A stretch of DNA of 64,000 bases from Streptomyces sp. ADI96-02 (GTDB lineage Bacteria > Actinomycetota > Actinomycetes > Streptomycetales > Streptomycetaceae): the NCBI RefSeq assembly GCF_003846185.1, contig NZ_ML123034.1:4767587-4831586 (forward strand). The letters are read 5' to 3'. This document shows positions 13,577 to 24,798 of the stretch, piece after piece (position 1 is the stretch's first letter; each line of letters starts with the position of its first letter). A program made the position numbers and the translations under genes. The notes below the pieces were generated by a model. The model was not told the origin of the DNA, did no database searches, and worked only from the letters and a program-made list of their open reading frames with translations.

Positions 13577-15616
13577 TCAGAAGGTGAGCTTGAAGCTGTT
13601 GATGCGCCCGGTGTCCGCCGAGGCGACGTCCTGGGCGCGGAGCTTCCAGACGCCGTTGGCCACCTCGGACGAGGCGTTGACCGTGTAGCTCTCCACCACG
13701 TCGTCGGCGGAGTCGCCGGAGGAGGAGTTCTTCAGGCGGTAGGCGGTGCCGTCCGGGGCCACCAGGTCGACGACCAGGTCACCGCGCCAGGTGTGGGAGA
13801 TGTTGACGTCCACCTTGAGGGCGCTCGGCGCGTTGCCGGTCACACCGGAGACGGTGACCGAGCTGGTGACGGCCGCACCGGCGTCCGGGATGGTGACCGC
13901 GGTGGTGCTCTCGAAGACCTTGCCCGGGTCGGGGTTGCCGCCGCCGGGACGGGGTCCGACGTTGATGCCGGCCCAGGCGTTGGCCACGGCCGTGTACTCG
14001 GGGCTGGTGGCCCCGTACAGCTCACTGGCCGCCGCGAGCGTGCCGGTGCGGGCCGCGGCGTAGTTCGTGGTGGAGGTGAACTTCGTGGTGAGCGCCTTGA
14101 ACCAGATCTGCAGCGCCTTGTCCCGGCCGATGCCGGTCACCGGGAGCCCGTCGGAGGTCGGCGAGTCGTAGCTCACGCCGTTGACGGTCTTGGCGCCGCT
14201 GCCCTCGGAGAGCAGGTAGAAGAAGTGGTTCGCCGGGCCCGAGGAGTAGTGCACGTCCACGTTGCCGATGCCCGAGTACCAGGCGTCCTTGGACGCGCCG
14301 TCCTTGGAGGGCTTGTCCATGTAGCGCAGCGGCGTGCCGTTGCCGTTGATGTCGATCTTCTCGCCGACCAGGTAGTCGCCCGGGTCCTGCGCGGTGTTGG
14401 AGTAGAACTCCACGCCGGCGGCGAAGATGTCGGAGGTGGCCTCGTTCAGGCCGCCGGACTCGCCGCTGTAGACGAGCTTGGCGGTGACCGAGGTCAGGCC
14501 GTGCGTCATCTCGTGGGCCGCCACGTCCAGGGAGGTCAGCGGCTTGACGTTGCCGCTGCCGTCGCCGTACGTCATGCAGAAGCAGCTGTCCTGCCAGAAC
14601 GCGTTGACGTAGTTGTTGCCGTAGTGGACCCGCGAGTACGCGCCGACGCCGTCACCGCGGATGCCGGTGCGGCCGTGCACGTTCTTGTAGTAGTCCCACG
14701 TCTCGGCCGCGCCGTAGTGGGCGTCCGCCGCCGCCGTCTCGGCGTTCTGCGGCGTGCCGTCGCCCCAGGTGTCGTCCGAGCCGGAGAACAGGGTCCCGGT
14801 GCCCGAGGTGCCCTTGTTGAGGTTGTACGTCTTGTGGTTGCCGCGCGTGGTGTCGGTCAGGGTGTAGGAGGGCGCGGTGCCCAGCGTGACCTGGCCGTTG
14901 TACTGGGTGTTGCCGGTGCCGTTGGTCACGGCCTGCCACTCGTACAGCTTGGCGCCGGAGGAGGCGTCGGTGAGGACGTGCAGCTCGTTCGGCGTGCCGT
15001 CCTTCTGGAGTCCGCCGACCACGGTCTCGTAGGCGAGCTGCGGGGAGCCGCCGCCCAGCCAGACCACCTTGCGCGGAGCCTGGCTCGCGCCCTTCGCCTT
15101 GGAGCCCTCGGCCTTCGCCGCGCCGAGGGCCTGCTTCTCGGCGGCGGCCGGGGCCACGTCGGCGGCGAGGTCGACGGCCTTCAGCTGCGCGGCGGTCGCC
15201 TTCGACGCCTTGGTGACGCCTTCCGTCTTCCCGGCCGCGGTCTCCGCGACCACGAGGTCGCCGCCGAGGACGGGCAGACCGTCCAGGGTGCGCTCGTAGC
15301 GGGTGTGCGTGGTGCCGTCCCGGTCCTGGACGACGTCGCGGACCACCAGCTTCTCGGTGGACCCGAGGCCGAGTTCCTGGGCGGTGGCCGCCCGGGAGGC
15401 GTTGGCCTCCTTGAGCAGTTCGGCGCGCTGTGCGGGAGAGAGCTTGGCGGGCAGGGCGCCCGGGTCGGCCTTGGTGCCGGCGGTGACGCCGCCCGCGGCC
15501 GTGGTGGCCGTCGGGACGGCGGTCGCCGCGCCGGACTGGATGCCGACCGCGAGCAGTGCTGCCGCGGCTATCAGAGCGCCGGTCGCGGTGGTGCGACGGC
15601 TGGGCGTGGATCTCAC
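13577..15616 (-). CDS. Secreted M4-family (thermolysin-like) metalloprotease with C-terminal P domain
   Basis: This is a zinc endopeptidase made as a secreted pre-pro-protein of 679 residues. The N-terminus has a twin-Arg/Lys-poor Sec-type signal (basic start, hydrophobic core around residues 13-30). It is followed by an FTP/PepSY propeptide (about 50-210) and the M4 catalytic domain. Zinc ligands are in HEMTH (about 368-372) and in GGLNEATSD about 20 residues later. The last ~110 residues form a proprotein-convertase P domain (TIPDAGAAVTSSVTV ... SFKLTF). GTG at 15616 has AAGGAG five bases upstream. It stands alone, convergent with glgP and divergent from the next hydrolase. The role is likely extracellular protein degradation. 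Confidence 0.93.
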   Translation of the reverse strand: MRSTPSRRTTATGALIAAAALLAVGIQSGAATAVPTATTAAGGVTAGTKADPGALPAKLSPAQRAELLKEANASRAATAQELGLGSTEKLVVRDVVQDRDGTTHTRYERTLDGLPVLGGDLVVAETAAGKTEGVTKASKATAAQLKAVDLAADVAPAAAEKQALGAAKAEGSKAKGASQAPRKVVWLGGGSPQLAYETVVGGLQKDGTPNELHVLTDASSGAKLYEWQAVTNGTGNTQYNGQVTLGTAPSYTLTDTTRGNHKTYNLNKGTSGTGTLFSGSDDTWGDGTPQNAETAAADAHYGAAETWDYYKNVHGRTGIRGDGVGAYSRVHYGNNYVNAFWQDSCFCMTYGDGSGNVKPLTSLDVAAHEMTHGLTSVTAKLVYSGESGGLNEATSDIFAAGVEFYSNTAQDPGDYLVGEKIDINGNGTPLRYMDKPSKDGASKDAWYSGIGNVDVHYSSGPANHFFYLLSEGSGAKTVNGVSYDSPTSDGLPVTGIGRDKALQIWFKALTTKFTSTTNYAAARTGTLAAASELYGATSPEYTAVANAWAGINVGPRPGGGNPDPGKVFESTTAVTIPDAGAAVTSSVTVSGVTGNAPSALKVDVNISHTWRGDLVVDLVAPDGTAYRLKNSSSGDSADDVVESYTVNASSEVANGVWKLRAQDVASADTGRINSFKLTF

Positions 15617-16177
15617 GCGGACTCCTTCTGCGAGGGGGGTACCGGCGGCGCTGGATGAGCCGTCCGGACTGTGCAGGCGGTGCGCGGAACGGGGTGAAGA
15701 GTGTCAGCAGATGCCCGTACGTGTCAGGAGCGCGTCAAGAACTTGGCCGGATGTCGTCCGTTGCCGAAAAGGTCATGTTCGTTAAGCGGACGTTTCGCCG
15801 ATCATTACCGCGATGTTGCCGGGGTCTGCCCAGTCCCGTGTTCACAGGGTGGTCACAGGTTGGGTGCGTCACGAGCACAAGACGACGGCGAGTCAGGAAG
15901 CGGTCACGCGGCGCCTGCTGGGACACCAGGGCCTTCTGGCCAGATCCCGCCACCGGAATCGGCCGGTCCGCCTCAGCGCGCCGAATCGGGCCGGTGGGCG
16001 GCGGCGCGGCGCGTCCGCACCCGCCGCGGCCGACGCGGCGGGTGCGGACCGGCTCGTGTTGCCGGTCGGCGGAACTGCTCACACCATGGCAGGGAGCCGA
16101 CGAAGCACGTTTCCCCGCGCGGGGCGGACGGCCGCGCGCCGCCGCCCGTGCGCCCCGCCCGCCCGAGAGGACGCAGC
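15617..16177. other. Intergenic region between protease and alpha/beta hydrolase genes
   Basis: These 561 bases hold both divergent promoters and a strong hairpin (16013-16049, listed separately). No open frame crossing the region resembles a protein. Around 15770-15800 the sequence is locally less GC-rich (TCATGTTCGTTAAGC), which would suit the protease promoter, but no clear hexamers are seen. Confidence 0.4.
16013..16049. repeat. Perfect 16-bp stem hairpin upstream of alpha/beta hydrolase
   Basis: GTCCGCACCCGCCGCG and its exact complement flank a 5-base loop. It ends 128 bases before the hydrolase start and is far from any known upstream plus-strand gene. It could be an attenuator, the end of an unseen small RNA, or a terminator of a leader transcript. 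Confidence 0.6.
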
Positions 16178-17005
16178 ATGCCTGTCTGCACCACGCGCGA
16201 CGGTGTCGAGATCTTCTACAAGGACTGGGGACAGGGCCGCCCGGTCGTCTTCATCCACGGCTGGCCGCTCAACGGCGACGCCTGGCAGGACCAGCTCAAG
16301 GCGGTGGCCGACGCCGGCTTCCGCGGCATCGCCCACGACCGGCGCGGCCACGGCCGCTCCACCCCGGTCTGGGACGGATACGACTTCGACACCTTCGCCG
16401 ACGACCTGGCCGACCTGATGGACCGGCTCGACCTGCGCGACGTCACCCTGGTCGCGCACTCGATGGGCGGCGGCGAGCTGGCACGGTACATCGGCCGCCA
16501 CGGCACCGGCCGGGTGCGCTCGGCCGTCCTGCTCTCGTCCATCACCCCGCTCATGCTCCGGACGCCCGACAACCCCGAGGGCGTCCCGCAGAGCGTGTTC
16601 GACGGCATCAAGGACGGCATCCTCAAGGAGCGCTCGCAGTTCTGGAAGGACACCGCGACCGGGTTCTTCTCCGCCGACCGCGAGGGCAACCGGGTCACCC
16701 AGGGCAACAAGGACGCCTTCTGGTACATGGCCATGGCCGAGACCATCGAGGGCGGCGTGGCCTGCGTGGACGCCTTCGCCTCCACCGACTTCCACGCCGA
16801 CCTGGAGAAGTTCGACGTGCCCACCCTCGTCGTGCACGGCGACGACGACCAGATCGTGCCGATCGACGCGACCGGCCGCAAGGTCGCGAAGCTCGTCCCG
16901 GGCGCCACGCTCACGGTGTACGAGGGCGGCTCCCACGGCATCGCGCTCGCCCCAGGGGACAAGGAGAGGTTCACCGCCGAGCTGCTGGCCTTCCTCGCCC
17001 GCTGA
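16178..17005 (+). CDS. Alpha/beta hydrolase, cofactor-free haloperoxidase/esterase type
   Basis: This 275-residue protein belongs to the alpha/beta hydrolase group called non-heme chloroperoxidases. FIHGWPLNGDAWQDQ forms the oxyanion-hole region, AHSMGGGELARYIGRHG carries the nucleophile Ser, VVHGDDDQIVPID gives the acid region, and GGSHGIAL the catalytic His. The natural activity is probably esterase or lactonase. Perhydrolysis and halogenation are side reactions known for the family. GAGAGGA about seven bases upstream supports ATG at 16178, and the open frame before it is noise. It is a single gene with a terminator-like repeat after it. Confidence 0.85.
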   Translation: MPVCTTRDGVEIFYKDWGQGRPVVFIHGWPLNGDAWQDQLKAVADAGFRGIAHDRRGHGRSTPVWDGYDFDTFADDLADLMDRLDLRDVTLVAHSMGGGELARYIGRHGTGRVRSAVLLSSITPLMLRTPDNPEGVPQSVFDGIKDGILKERSQFWKDTATGFFSADREGNRVTQGNKDAFWYMAMAETIEGGVACVDAFASTDFHADLEKFDVPTLVVHGDDDQIVPIDATGRKVAKLVPGATLTVYEGGSHGIALAPGDKERFTAELLAFLAR

Positions 17006-17013
17006 ACCGGTAC

Positions 17014-17048
17014 GGCCGGCCGGGGCGCGTCACCCGCTCCGGCCGGCC
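17014..17048. terminator. Inverted repeat between convergent hydrolase and ABC exporter genes
   Basis: GGCCGGCCGG and CCGGCCGGCC are separated by 15 bases, just after the hydrolase stop and five bases after the ABC gene stop. This is a likely shared terminator. Confidence 0.6.
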
Positions 17049-17053
17049 GCCCG

Positions 17054-18931
17054 TCACACCAGGCTGTCCTTCCAGGCCCGGTGCAGCCCGGCGAACCGGC
17101 CCGTGCCGCCGATCAGCTCGGCGGGCGCGCCGTCCTCCATGATCCGGCCGTGCTCCATCACCAGCACCCGGTCCGCGATCTCCACCGTCGACAGCCGGTG
17201 GGCGATCACGACCGCCGTACGGCCGCGCAGCACCGTGTCCATGGCGCGCTGGACGGCCCGCTCGCCGGGGATGTCCAGCGAACTCGTCGCCTCGTCCAGG
17301 ATCAGCACCCCCGGGTCCGCCAGCAGCGCCCGCGCGAAGGCGACCAACTGCCGCTGCCCCGCCGAGATCCGCCCGCCCCGCTTGCGCACGTCCGTGTCGT
17401 AGCCGTCGGGCAGGCAGGCGATGAAGTCGTGGGCGCCGATCGCCTTCGCCGCCCGCTCGATCTCCTCGCGGGTCGCCTCCGGGCGGCCGATCGCGATGTT
17501 CTCCGCCACCGTCCCGGAGAACAGGAACGACTCCTGCGTCACCATCACCACGCCCCGGCGCAGCTCGGCCGTGCCCAGGTCCCGCAGGTCCACGCCGTCC
17601 AGCAGGACCCGGCCCTCGGTCGGGTCGTAGAAGCGGGCGAGCAGCTTGGCCAGGGTCGACTTGCCCGCGCCCGTCGAGCCGACCACGGCCACCGTGCTGC
17701 CCGGTGCGATCCGCAGGCCGAAGCGGGGCAGCACCTCGCCGCCCGTACGGTACGCGAACCGCACGCCGTCGAACACGACCTCGCGGCCCGGCCGGCCGTC
17801 GGTCCGGGCCGGCAGCTCCCTCGGCTCGGCGGCCTCCGGGACGGTCGGCGTCTGGGAGAGCAGACCGGCGATCTTCTCCAGCGAGGCCGCCGCCGACTGG
17901 TAGGAGTTGAGGAACATCGCCAGCCGGTCGATCGGGTCGTAGAGCCGGCGCATGTACAGCACGGCGGCGGCCAGCACCCCGAGCGCCAGCGTCCCGTCGG
18001 CCACCCGGTACGCGCCCCAGAGCACCATCCCGGCGACCGCCGTGTTGGCGATCATCCGGGAGCCGACCACATAGCGGGCCATCTCCAGCAGCGCGTCGCC
18101 GTTGGTCCGCTCGTGGCGGCCGTTGAGCACGGTGAACGAGGCGTCGTTGGCCCGCTCCCGGCGGAACGCCTGGACGGGCCGGATGCCGTTCATGGTCTCC
18201 GCGAACGTGACGATCACCGCCGCGATGGCCGTCGACCGCGCCCCGTAGACCACGGCCGCCCGCCGCCGGTACAGCCGCACCAGCCCGTACAGCGGTACGA
18301 AGGAGAGGGCGGCGATCGACCCGATCCCCAGGTCCAGCCAGAGCAGCACCAGGGAGATCGACACGAACGAGAGGATCACGCCGATCAGCTCCTGGAGCCC
18401 CTCGCTCAGCAGCTCCTGCAAGGACTCCACGTCCGTCGTGGAGCGGGAGACGATACGGCCGGAGGTGTAGCGCTCGTGGAAGTCCACGCTCAGCGCCTGG
18501 GCGTGGCGGAAGATCCGGCCGCGCAGGTCGAGGAGCGCGTCCTGGTTGATCCGCGCGGCGGCCCGGATGAAGCCGTACTGCAGGAGGCCGGCGCCCGCGG
18601 AGCAGAGCCCGTAGCCGACGGCGACCGCGATCAGGGGACCGTAGTCGTGGTCCCGGAAGGCCGGGACGCCGCTGTCGATCGCGTACGCCACCAGCAGCGG
18701 GCCGGCCTGCACCGCGGCCTGCTGGAGCAGCAGCAGGAGCGCGGCCACCGCCACCCGGCCGCGCATCGGGGACAGCAGCGAGAACAGCAGGCGGCGGGTG
18801 GCTCCGCGCGGCGCGGGCAGCGCGTCCTGGTCGAAGGGGTCGCCCGCCGCCGGCGGGTCGGCAGGGACCGCCGGGCCGGCCTGCCGGCCGTCGTCGTCGG
18901 TGCGTGCGGTGTCGTCCGCGGTCGTCGTCAT
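17054..18931 (-). CDS. ABC exporter half-transporter (TMD-NBD), subunit with canonical Walker B
   Basis: This 625-residue protein has six membrane helices (about residues 45-330) followed by a nucleotide-binding domain: VVGSTGAGKSTLAKLL (Walker A), LILDEATSSLD (Walker B with catalytic Glu at about 547), and the H-loop in VVIAHRLSTV. The signature motif reads ISAGQ (about 522-526) instead of LSGGQ. Its ATG overlaps the stop of the upstream exporter gene by four bases (ATGA), so both are made together and form a heterodimer. The long frame to 20830 is an artefact of the neighbouring gene. The substrate is unknown; drugs, lipids or peptides are all possible for this class. Confidence 0.9.
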   Translation of the reverse strand: MTTTADDTARTDDDGRQAGPAVPADPPAAGDPFDQDALPAPRGATRRLLFSLLSPMRGRVAVAALLLLLQQAAVQAGPLLVAYAIDSGVPAFRDHDYGPLIAVAVGYGLCSAGAGLLQYGFIRAAARINQDALLDLRGRIFRHAQALSVDFHERYTSGRIVSRSTTDVESLQELLSEGLQELIGVILSFVSISLVLLWLDLGIGSIAALSFVPLYGLVRLYRRRAAVVYGARSTAIAAVIVTFAETMNGIRPVQAFRRERANDASFTVLNGRHERTNGDALLEMARYVVGSRMIANTAVAGMVLWGAYRVADGTLALGVLAAAVLYMRRLYDPIDRLAMFLNSYQSAAASLEKIAGLLSQTPTVPEAAEPRELPARTDGRPGREVVFDGVRFAYRTGGEVLPRFGLRIAPGSTVAVVGSTGAGKSTLAKLLARFYDPTEGRVLLDGVDLRDLGTAELRRGVVMVTQESFLFSGTVAENIAIGRPEATREEIERAAKAIGAHDFIACLPDGYDTDVRKRGGRISAGQRQLVAFARALLADPGVLILDEATSSLDIPGERAVQRAMDTVLRGRTAVVIAHRLSTVEIADRVLVMEHGRIMEDGAPAELIGGTGRFAGLHRAWKDSLV

Positions 18932-20799
18932 CGGCTGCCGCCCTCCTCGGCGGTCGCGTGCTCGGCTGTGGCGCGCTCGGCGGGCGCGGGGCCCCGGTCG
19001 GCGGGGACCCGGCCCGGTGGGGCCGGGGCGCGGTCGTGACCGGCGCCCGACATCAGATGGGCGTACTCGGCGCTGGTGCGCAGCAGTTCCTGGTGCGTGC
19101 CGACCGCGCTGATCCGGCCGCCGGACAGCAGCGCCACCCGGTCCGCGAGCATCACCGTGGAGGGGCGGTGGGCCACCACCACGGCGGTCGTCCGCTCCAG
19201 CACCCGGCGCAGCGCCGCCTCCACCAGGGTCTCGGTGTGCACGTCCAGCGCCGAGAGCGGGTCGTCCAGCACCAGGAAGCGCGGCTCGCCGACCACGGCC
19301 CGCGCCAGCGCCAGCCGCTGGCGCTGGCCGCCCGACAGGCTGAGCCCCTGCTCGCCGACCTGCGTGTCCAGGCCCTGCGGCAGCTCGTGCACGAAGTCGG
19401 CCTGTGCCACCGCGAGCGCCCGGCGCACGGCGTCGTCGCCGGCCCCCTCCGCGCCCATCAGCACGTTCTCGCCGACCGTCGCGGAGAACAGCGTCGGCTC
19501 CTCGAACGCCACCGACACCAGCTCCCGCAGGCGCGGACGCTCCATCGTGGCGATGTCCTCGCCGTCCAGGGTGATCCGCCCGCCGGTCACCTCGTGCAGC
19601 CGGGGCACCAGAGCGGTGAGCGTCGTCTTGCCCGAGCCCGTCCCGCCGACCAGGGCCATCGTCTCGCCCGGCCGGACGTGCAGGTCGATCCGGGCCAGCA
19701 CCGGCGGCGAGCCGGGCTCCGCGTCCGGGTAGCGGAACTCGACGCCCTCGAACACCATCCCGGCGGGCGCGGCGGGCGCGTTCTCGCGCGCCGCGGCGGC
19801 GTCGGCCTCCTCCGCCACGTCCATCACCTCGAAGTACCGGTCGGTGGCGGTCGCCGACTCCTGGCTCATCGCCAGCAGGAACCCGATCGACTCCACCGGC
19901 CAGCGCAGCGCGAGCGCCGTCGACAGGAACGCGACCAGGGTGCCCGCCGACAGCCCGCCGTCCGCCACCTCGATGGTGCCGAGCACCAGCGCCGCGCCGA
20001 TCGCCAGCTCCGGAATGACGGTGATCAGCGCCCAGATCCCGGCCAGCAGCCGGGCCTTGACGAGCTCCGTCGTCCGCAGCCGCTGCGACAGGCCCCGGAA
20101 GGCGAGCGCCTGGCTGCGGTGCCGGCCGAAGCCCTTGATGACGCGGATGCCGAGCACGCTCTCCTCGACGACCGTGGTCAGATCGCCGACCTGGTCCTGG
20201 GACCGGCGGGCCACCACCGCGTACTTCGACTCGAACAGCGAGCACAGGACCATCAGCGGCACCGCCGGCGCCAGCAGCACCAGGCCGAGGGACCAGTCCT
20301 GCGCGAACAGGATGACGAAACCGACCAGGATCGTGGTGGCGTTGACGATCAGGAAGGTCAGCGGGAACGCCAGGAACATCCGCAGCAGCATCAGGTCCGT
20401 GGTCCCGCGCGAGAGCAGCTGCCCGGACGGCCAGCGGTCGTGGAAGGCCACCGGCAGGCGTTGCAGATGCCGGTAGAGGTCGGCACGCATCGACGCCTCG
20501 ACCGAGGCCAGCGGGCGCGCCACCAGCCAGCGGCGCAGCCCGAACAGCAGGGCCTCCGCTATCCCGAGGAGCAGCAGGTACAGCGCGCCGAGCCAGACCC
20601 CGCCCGGGTCCCGGTCGGCCACCGGGCCGTCCACCATCCACTTCAGGACCAGCGGTATCACCAGCCCCAGGCAGGACGCCACGATCGCCACGAAGGCGGC
20701 GGTGAACAGACGCACCCGTACGGGTCGGACATAGGGCCACAGGCGGAGGAGGGAGCGCACGGCGGACCGGTCCGTGTGCTCTGCAGGCTTTTCGGGCAT
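18928..20799 (-). CDS. ABC exporter half-transporter (TMD-NBD), subunit with degenerate Walker B
   Basis: This is the partner of the following ABC gene, 623 residues, TMD first (about 25-320) and NBD second. Walker A is VGGTGSGKTTL (Lys at about 391), the signature LSLSGGQ is intact, but Walker B reads LVLDDPLSALD: the catalytic Glu is replaced by Asp at about 513. Together with the ISAGQ signature of the partner this makes one degenerate and one active ATP site, as known for heterodimeric exporters such as TM287/288 and BmrCD. It starts 101 bases after glgX ends. An imperfect hairpin (ATCGGG...CCCGAT, about 20828-20854) between them may end glgX transcription. Confidence 0.9.
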   Translation of the reverse strand: MPEKPAEHTDRSAVRSLLRLWPYVRPVRVRLFTAAFVAIVASCLGLVIPLVLKWMVDGPVADRDPGGVWLGALYLLLLGIAEALLFGLRRWLVARPLASVEASMRADLYRHLQRLPVAFHDRWPSGQLLSRGTTDLMLLRMFLAFPLTFLIVNATTILVGFVILFAQDWSLGLVLLAPAVPLMVLCSLFESKYAVVARRSQDQVGDLTTVVEESVLGIRVIKGFGRHRSQALAFRGLSQRLRTTELVKARLLAGIWALITVIPELAIGAALVLGTIEVADGGLSAGTLVAFLSTALALRWPVESIGFLLAMSQESATATDRYFEVMDVAEEADAAAARENAPAAPAGMVFEGVEFRYPDAEPGSPPVLARIDLHVRPGETMALVGGTGSGKTTLTALVPRLHEVTGGRITLDGEDIATMERPRLRELVSVAFEEPTLFSATVGENVLMGAEGAGDDAVRRALAVAQADFVHELPQGLDTQVGEQGLSLSGGQRQRLALARAVVGEPRFLVLDDPLSALDVHTETLVEAALRRVLERTTAVVVAHRPSTVMLADRVALLSGGRISAVGTHQELLRTSAEYAHLMSGAGHDRAPAPPGRVPADRGPAPAERATAEHATAEEGGSR

Positions 20800-20900
20800 C
20801 AGGGCCGACCCTACGTTTCACCACTGACATCGGGCCTCCGGTTTTCCGGCCCGATCGCGGCGCGCCCGGCCCGTCCCGGCCGCACCGCCCGTCCCGCCCG

Positions 20901-23174
<2,274 letters not shown>

Positions 23175-23328
23175 CGTTTCGCCTCCCGCGGCTCATGAGG
23201 ACGGGCACCGGAAAAGGGGCGCGCGACGTCCCGGCCGCGGCCCTCTTCCCGTAGTCCTCCCCCCTGTTCTGCCCAGCGCGGGGCCCGCACTCACGTTTCC
23301 CCCGACCGGCCCCGGTCGTTGGGGGAGC

Positions 23329-24570
23329 GTGAACCACACAGCGAAGAGCGCACGGGCGGGCTCGGCCGCCGTGCTGACATGGGCAGGACTACTGACCGTG
23401 CTGGCCCTGCTGACCGGCTGCACCGATACGAGGGAGGCGCTGCTGAACGGCAAGTCGCGCTCCGACCGGGATGTGATCAGCGTCTTCCCCGAGGACCGGG
23501 CGAAGGGCGTCGACGCGCGCACCCGGCTGGAGGTGAAGGTGCCCGACGGCCGGCTGGAGAGCGTGCGGGTGAGGCGGATCGAGGACGCGCGGCAGCAGAC
23601 GGTGGCCGGGCGGATCGCGCCGGACGGGCTCTCCTGGCGGCCGGAGCCCGGCGCGGCCCGGCTCGCCCTGGCGGCGAAGTACAGCGTCGACGCGGTGGCG
23701 CTGGACGGGGCCGGCCGGCGCTCGGCCCGGCACACCACGTTCACCACGATCGTCCCGGAGCACCGTTTCATCGGTTACTTCAAACCGGAGAACCGGTCGA
23801 CCGTGGGCACCGGGATGATCGTTTCCTTCTCCTTCAGCCACCCGGTCGCCGACCGCGCCGCCGTCGAGAAGGCCATCCGGGTGACGGCCGAACCGGCGGT
23901 GGAGGTCGTCGGCCACTGGTTCGGGAAGGACCGGCTCGACTTCCGGCCGCGCGCCTACTGGGAGCCGGGCACCGAGGTCGTCGTCGACATCGCGCTGCGC
24001 GATGTGGAGGGCGCTCCCGGGATCTACGGCAGCCAGGACCGGACCGTCGGCTTCACGGTCGGCCGCTCGCAGGTCTCCCGCGTGGACGCGGCGAAGCACA
24101 CCATGGAGGTGCGCCGCGACGGCGAGCTGGTCAGCACCGTGCCGATCACCGCGGGCGCCCCGAAGACGACCACGTACAACGGCCGGATGGTGGTCAGCGA
24201 GATGCACGAGGTGACCCGGATGAACGGGGCCACCGTCGGCTTCACGAACGCAGAGGGCAAGGGCGAGTACGACATCAAGGACGTACCGCACGCGATCCGG
24301 CTCACCGAGTCCGGCACCTTCCTGCATGGCAACTACTGGGCCGGCGACGACGTCTTCGGCGAGCGGAACGTGAGCCACGGCTGCATCGGGCTGCGCGACG
24401 CGAAGGGCGGCGGCGGCTCCACCCCGGGCGGCTGGTTCTTCGACCGGACGCTGATCGGCGACGTGGTCGAGGTGGTCAACTCCAAGGACCGGAAGGTCTC
24501 GCCGGACAACGGTCTGAGCGGCTGGAACATGGGCTGGAAGAAGTGGAAGGCGGGCTCGGCACTGCGTTGA
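23329..24570 (+). CDS. L,D-transpeptidase lipoprotein (Ig-like domains + YkuD), copy 1
   Basis: This is a peptidoglycan cross-linking enzyme (3-3 links), anchored as a lipoprotein. GTG at 23329 has GGGGGAG just upstream. The protein is about 413 residues: a signal peptide ending in the lipobox LLTGC (Cys31), two Ig-like domains (about 45-270) and a YkuD catalytic domain with HGNYW and SHGCIGLRD (catalytic Cys at about 352), ending in WNMGWKKW. It is similar along its length to the next gene, including FTTIVP, GHWFG+DRLDFRP, TTTYNG and KDVPHAIRL, so the pair arose by duplication. It is divergent from glgX. Confidence 0.93.
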   Translation: MNHTAKSARAGSAAVLTWAGLLTVLALLTGCTDTREALLNGKSRSDRDVISVFPEDRAKGVDARTRLEVKVPDGRLESVRVRRIEDARQQTVAGRIAPDGLSWRPEPGAARLALAAKYSVDAVALDGAGRRSARHTTFTTIVPEHRFIGYFKPENRSTVGTGMIVSFSFSHPVADRAAVEKAIRVTAEPAVEVVGHWFGKDRLDFRPRAYWEPGTEVVVDIALRDVEGAPGIYGSQDRTVGFTVGRSQVSRVDAAKHTMEVRRDGELVSTVPITAGAPKTTTYNGRMVVSEMHEVTRMNGATVGFTNAEGKGEYDIKDVPHAIRLTESGTFLHGNYWAGDDVFGERNVSHGCIGLRDAKGGGGSTPGGWFFDRTLIGDVVEVVNSKDRKVSPDNGLSGWNMGWKKWKAGSALR

Positions 24571-24588
24571 CCCGCGCGCCGCGCACGC

Positions 24589-24614
24589 GGCCGGGTCCGC
24601 CCCCGGGCCCGGCC
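24589..24614 (+). terminator. Putative hairpin after first L,D-transpeptidase gene
   Basis: GGCCGGG and CCCGGCC are separated by 12 bases, beginning 19 bases after the stop. The stem is short, so this is a tentative call. The 228-base gap to the next gene leaves room for a separate promoter. Confidence 0.4.
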
Positions 24615-24798
24615 GTCCGCGTCGCCCGGATGTCCCTCCCACCCGCCCGGCCCGCCTGGCCACTTGGGACGGAACGGTGACATACCGGAGGGGCCCGGCC
24701 GATCGTCCATGTGATTGTCTTACCGCTGACGCGCAGGTGTAGCGCGCGGGGGTTGCGGGCCGTGGCGATGCCAGGCCGTGCGAGGGGAGACGACCACA

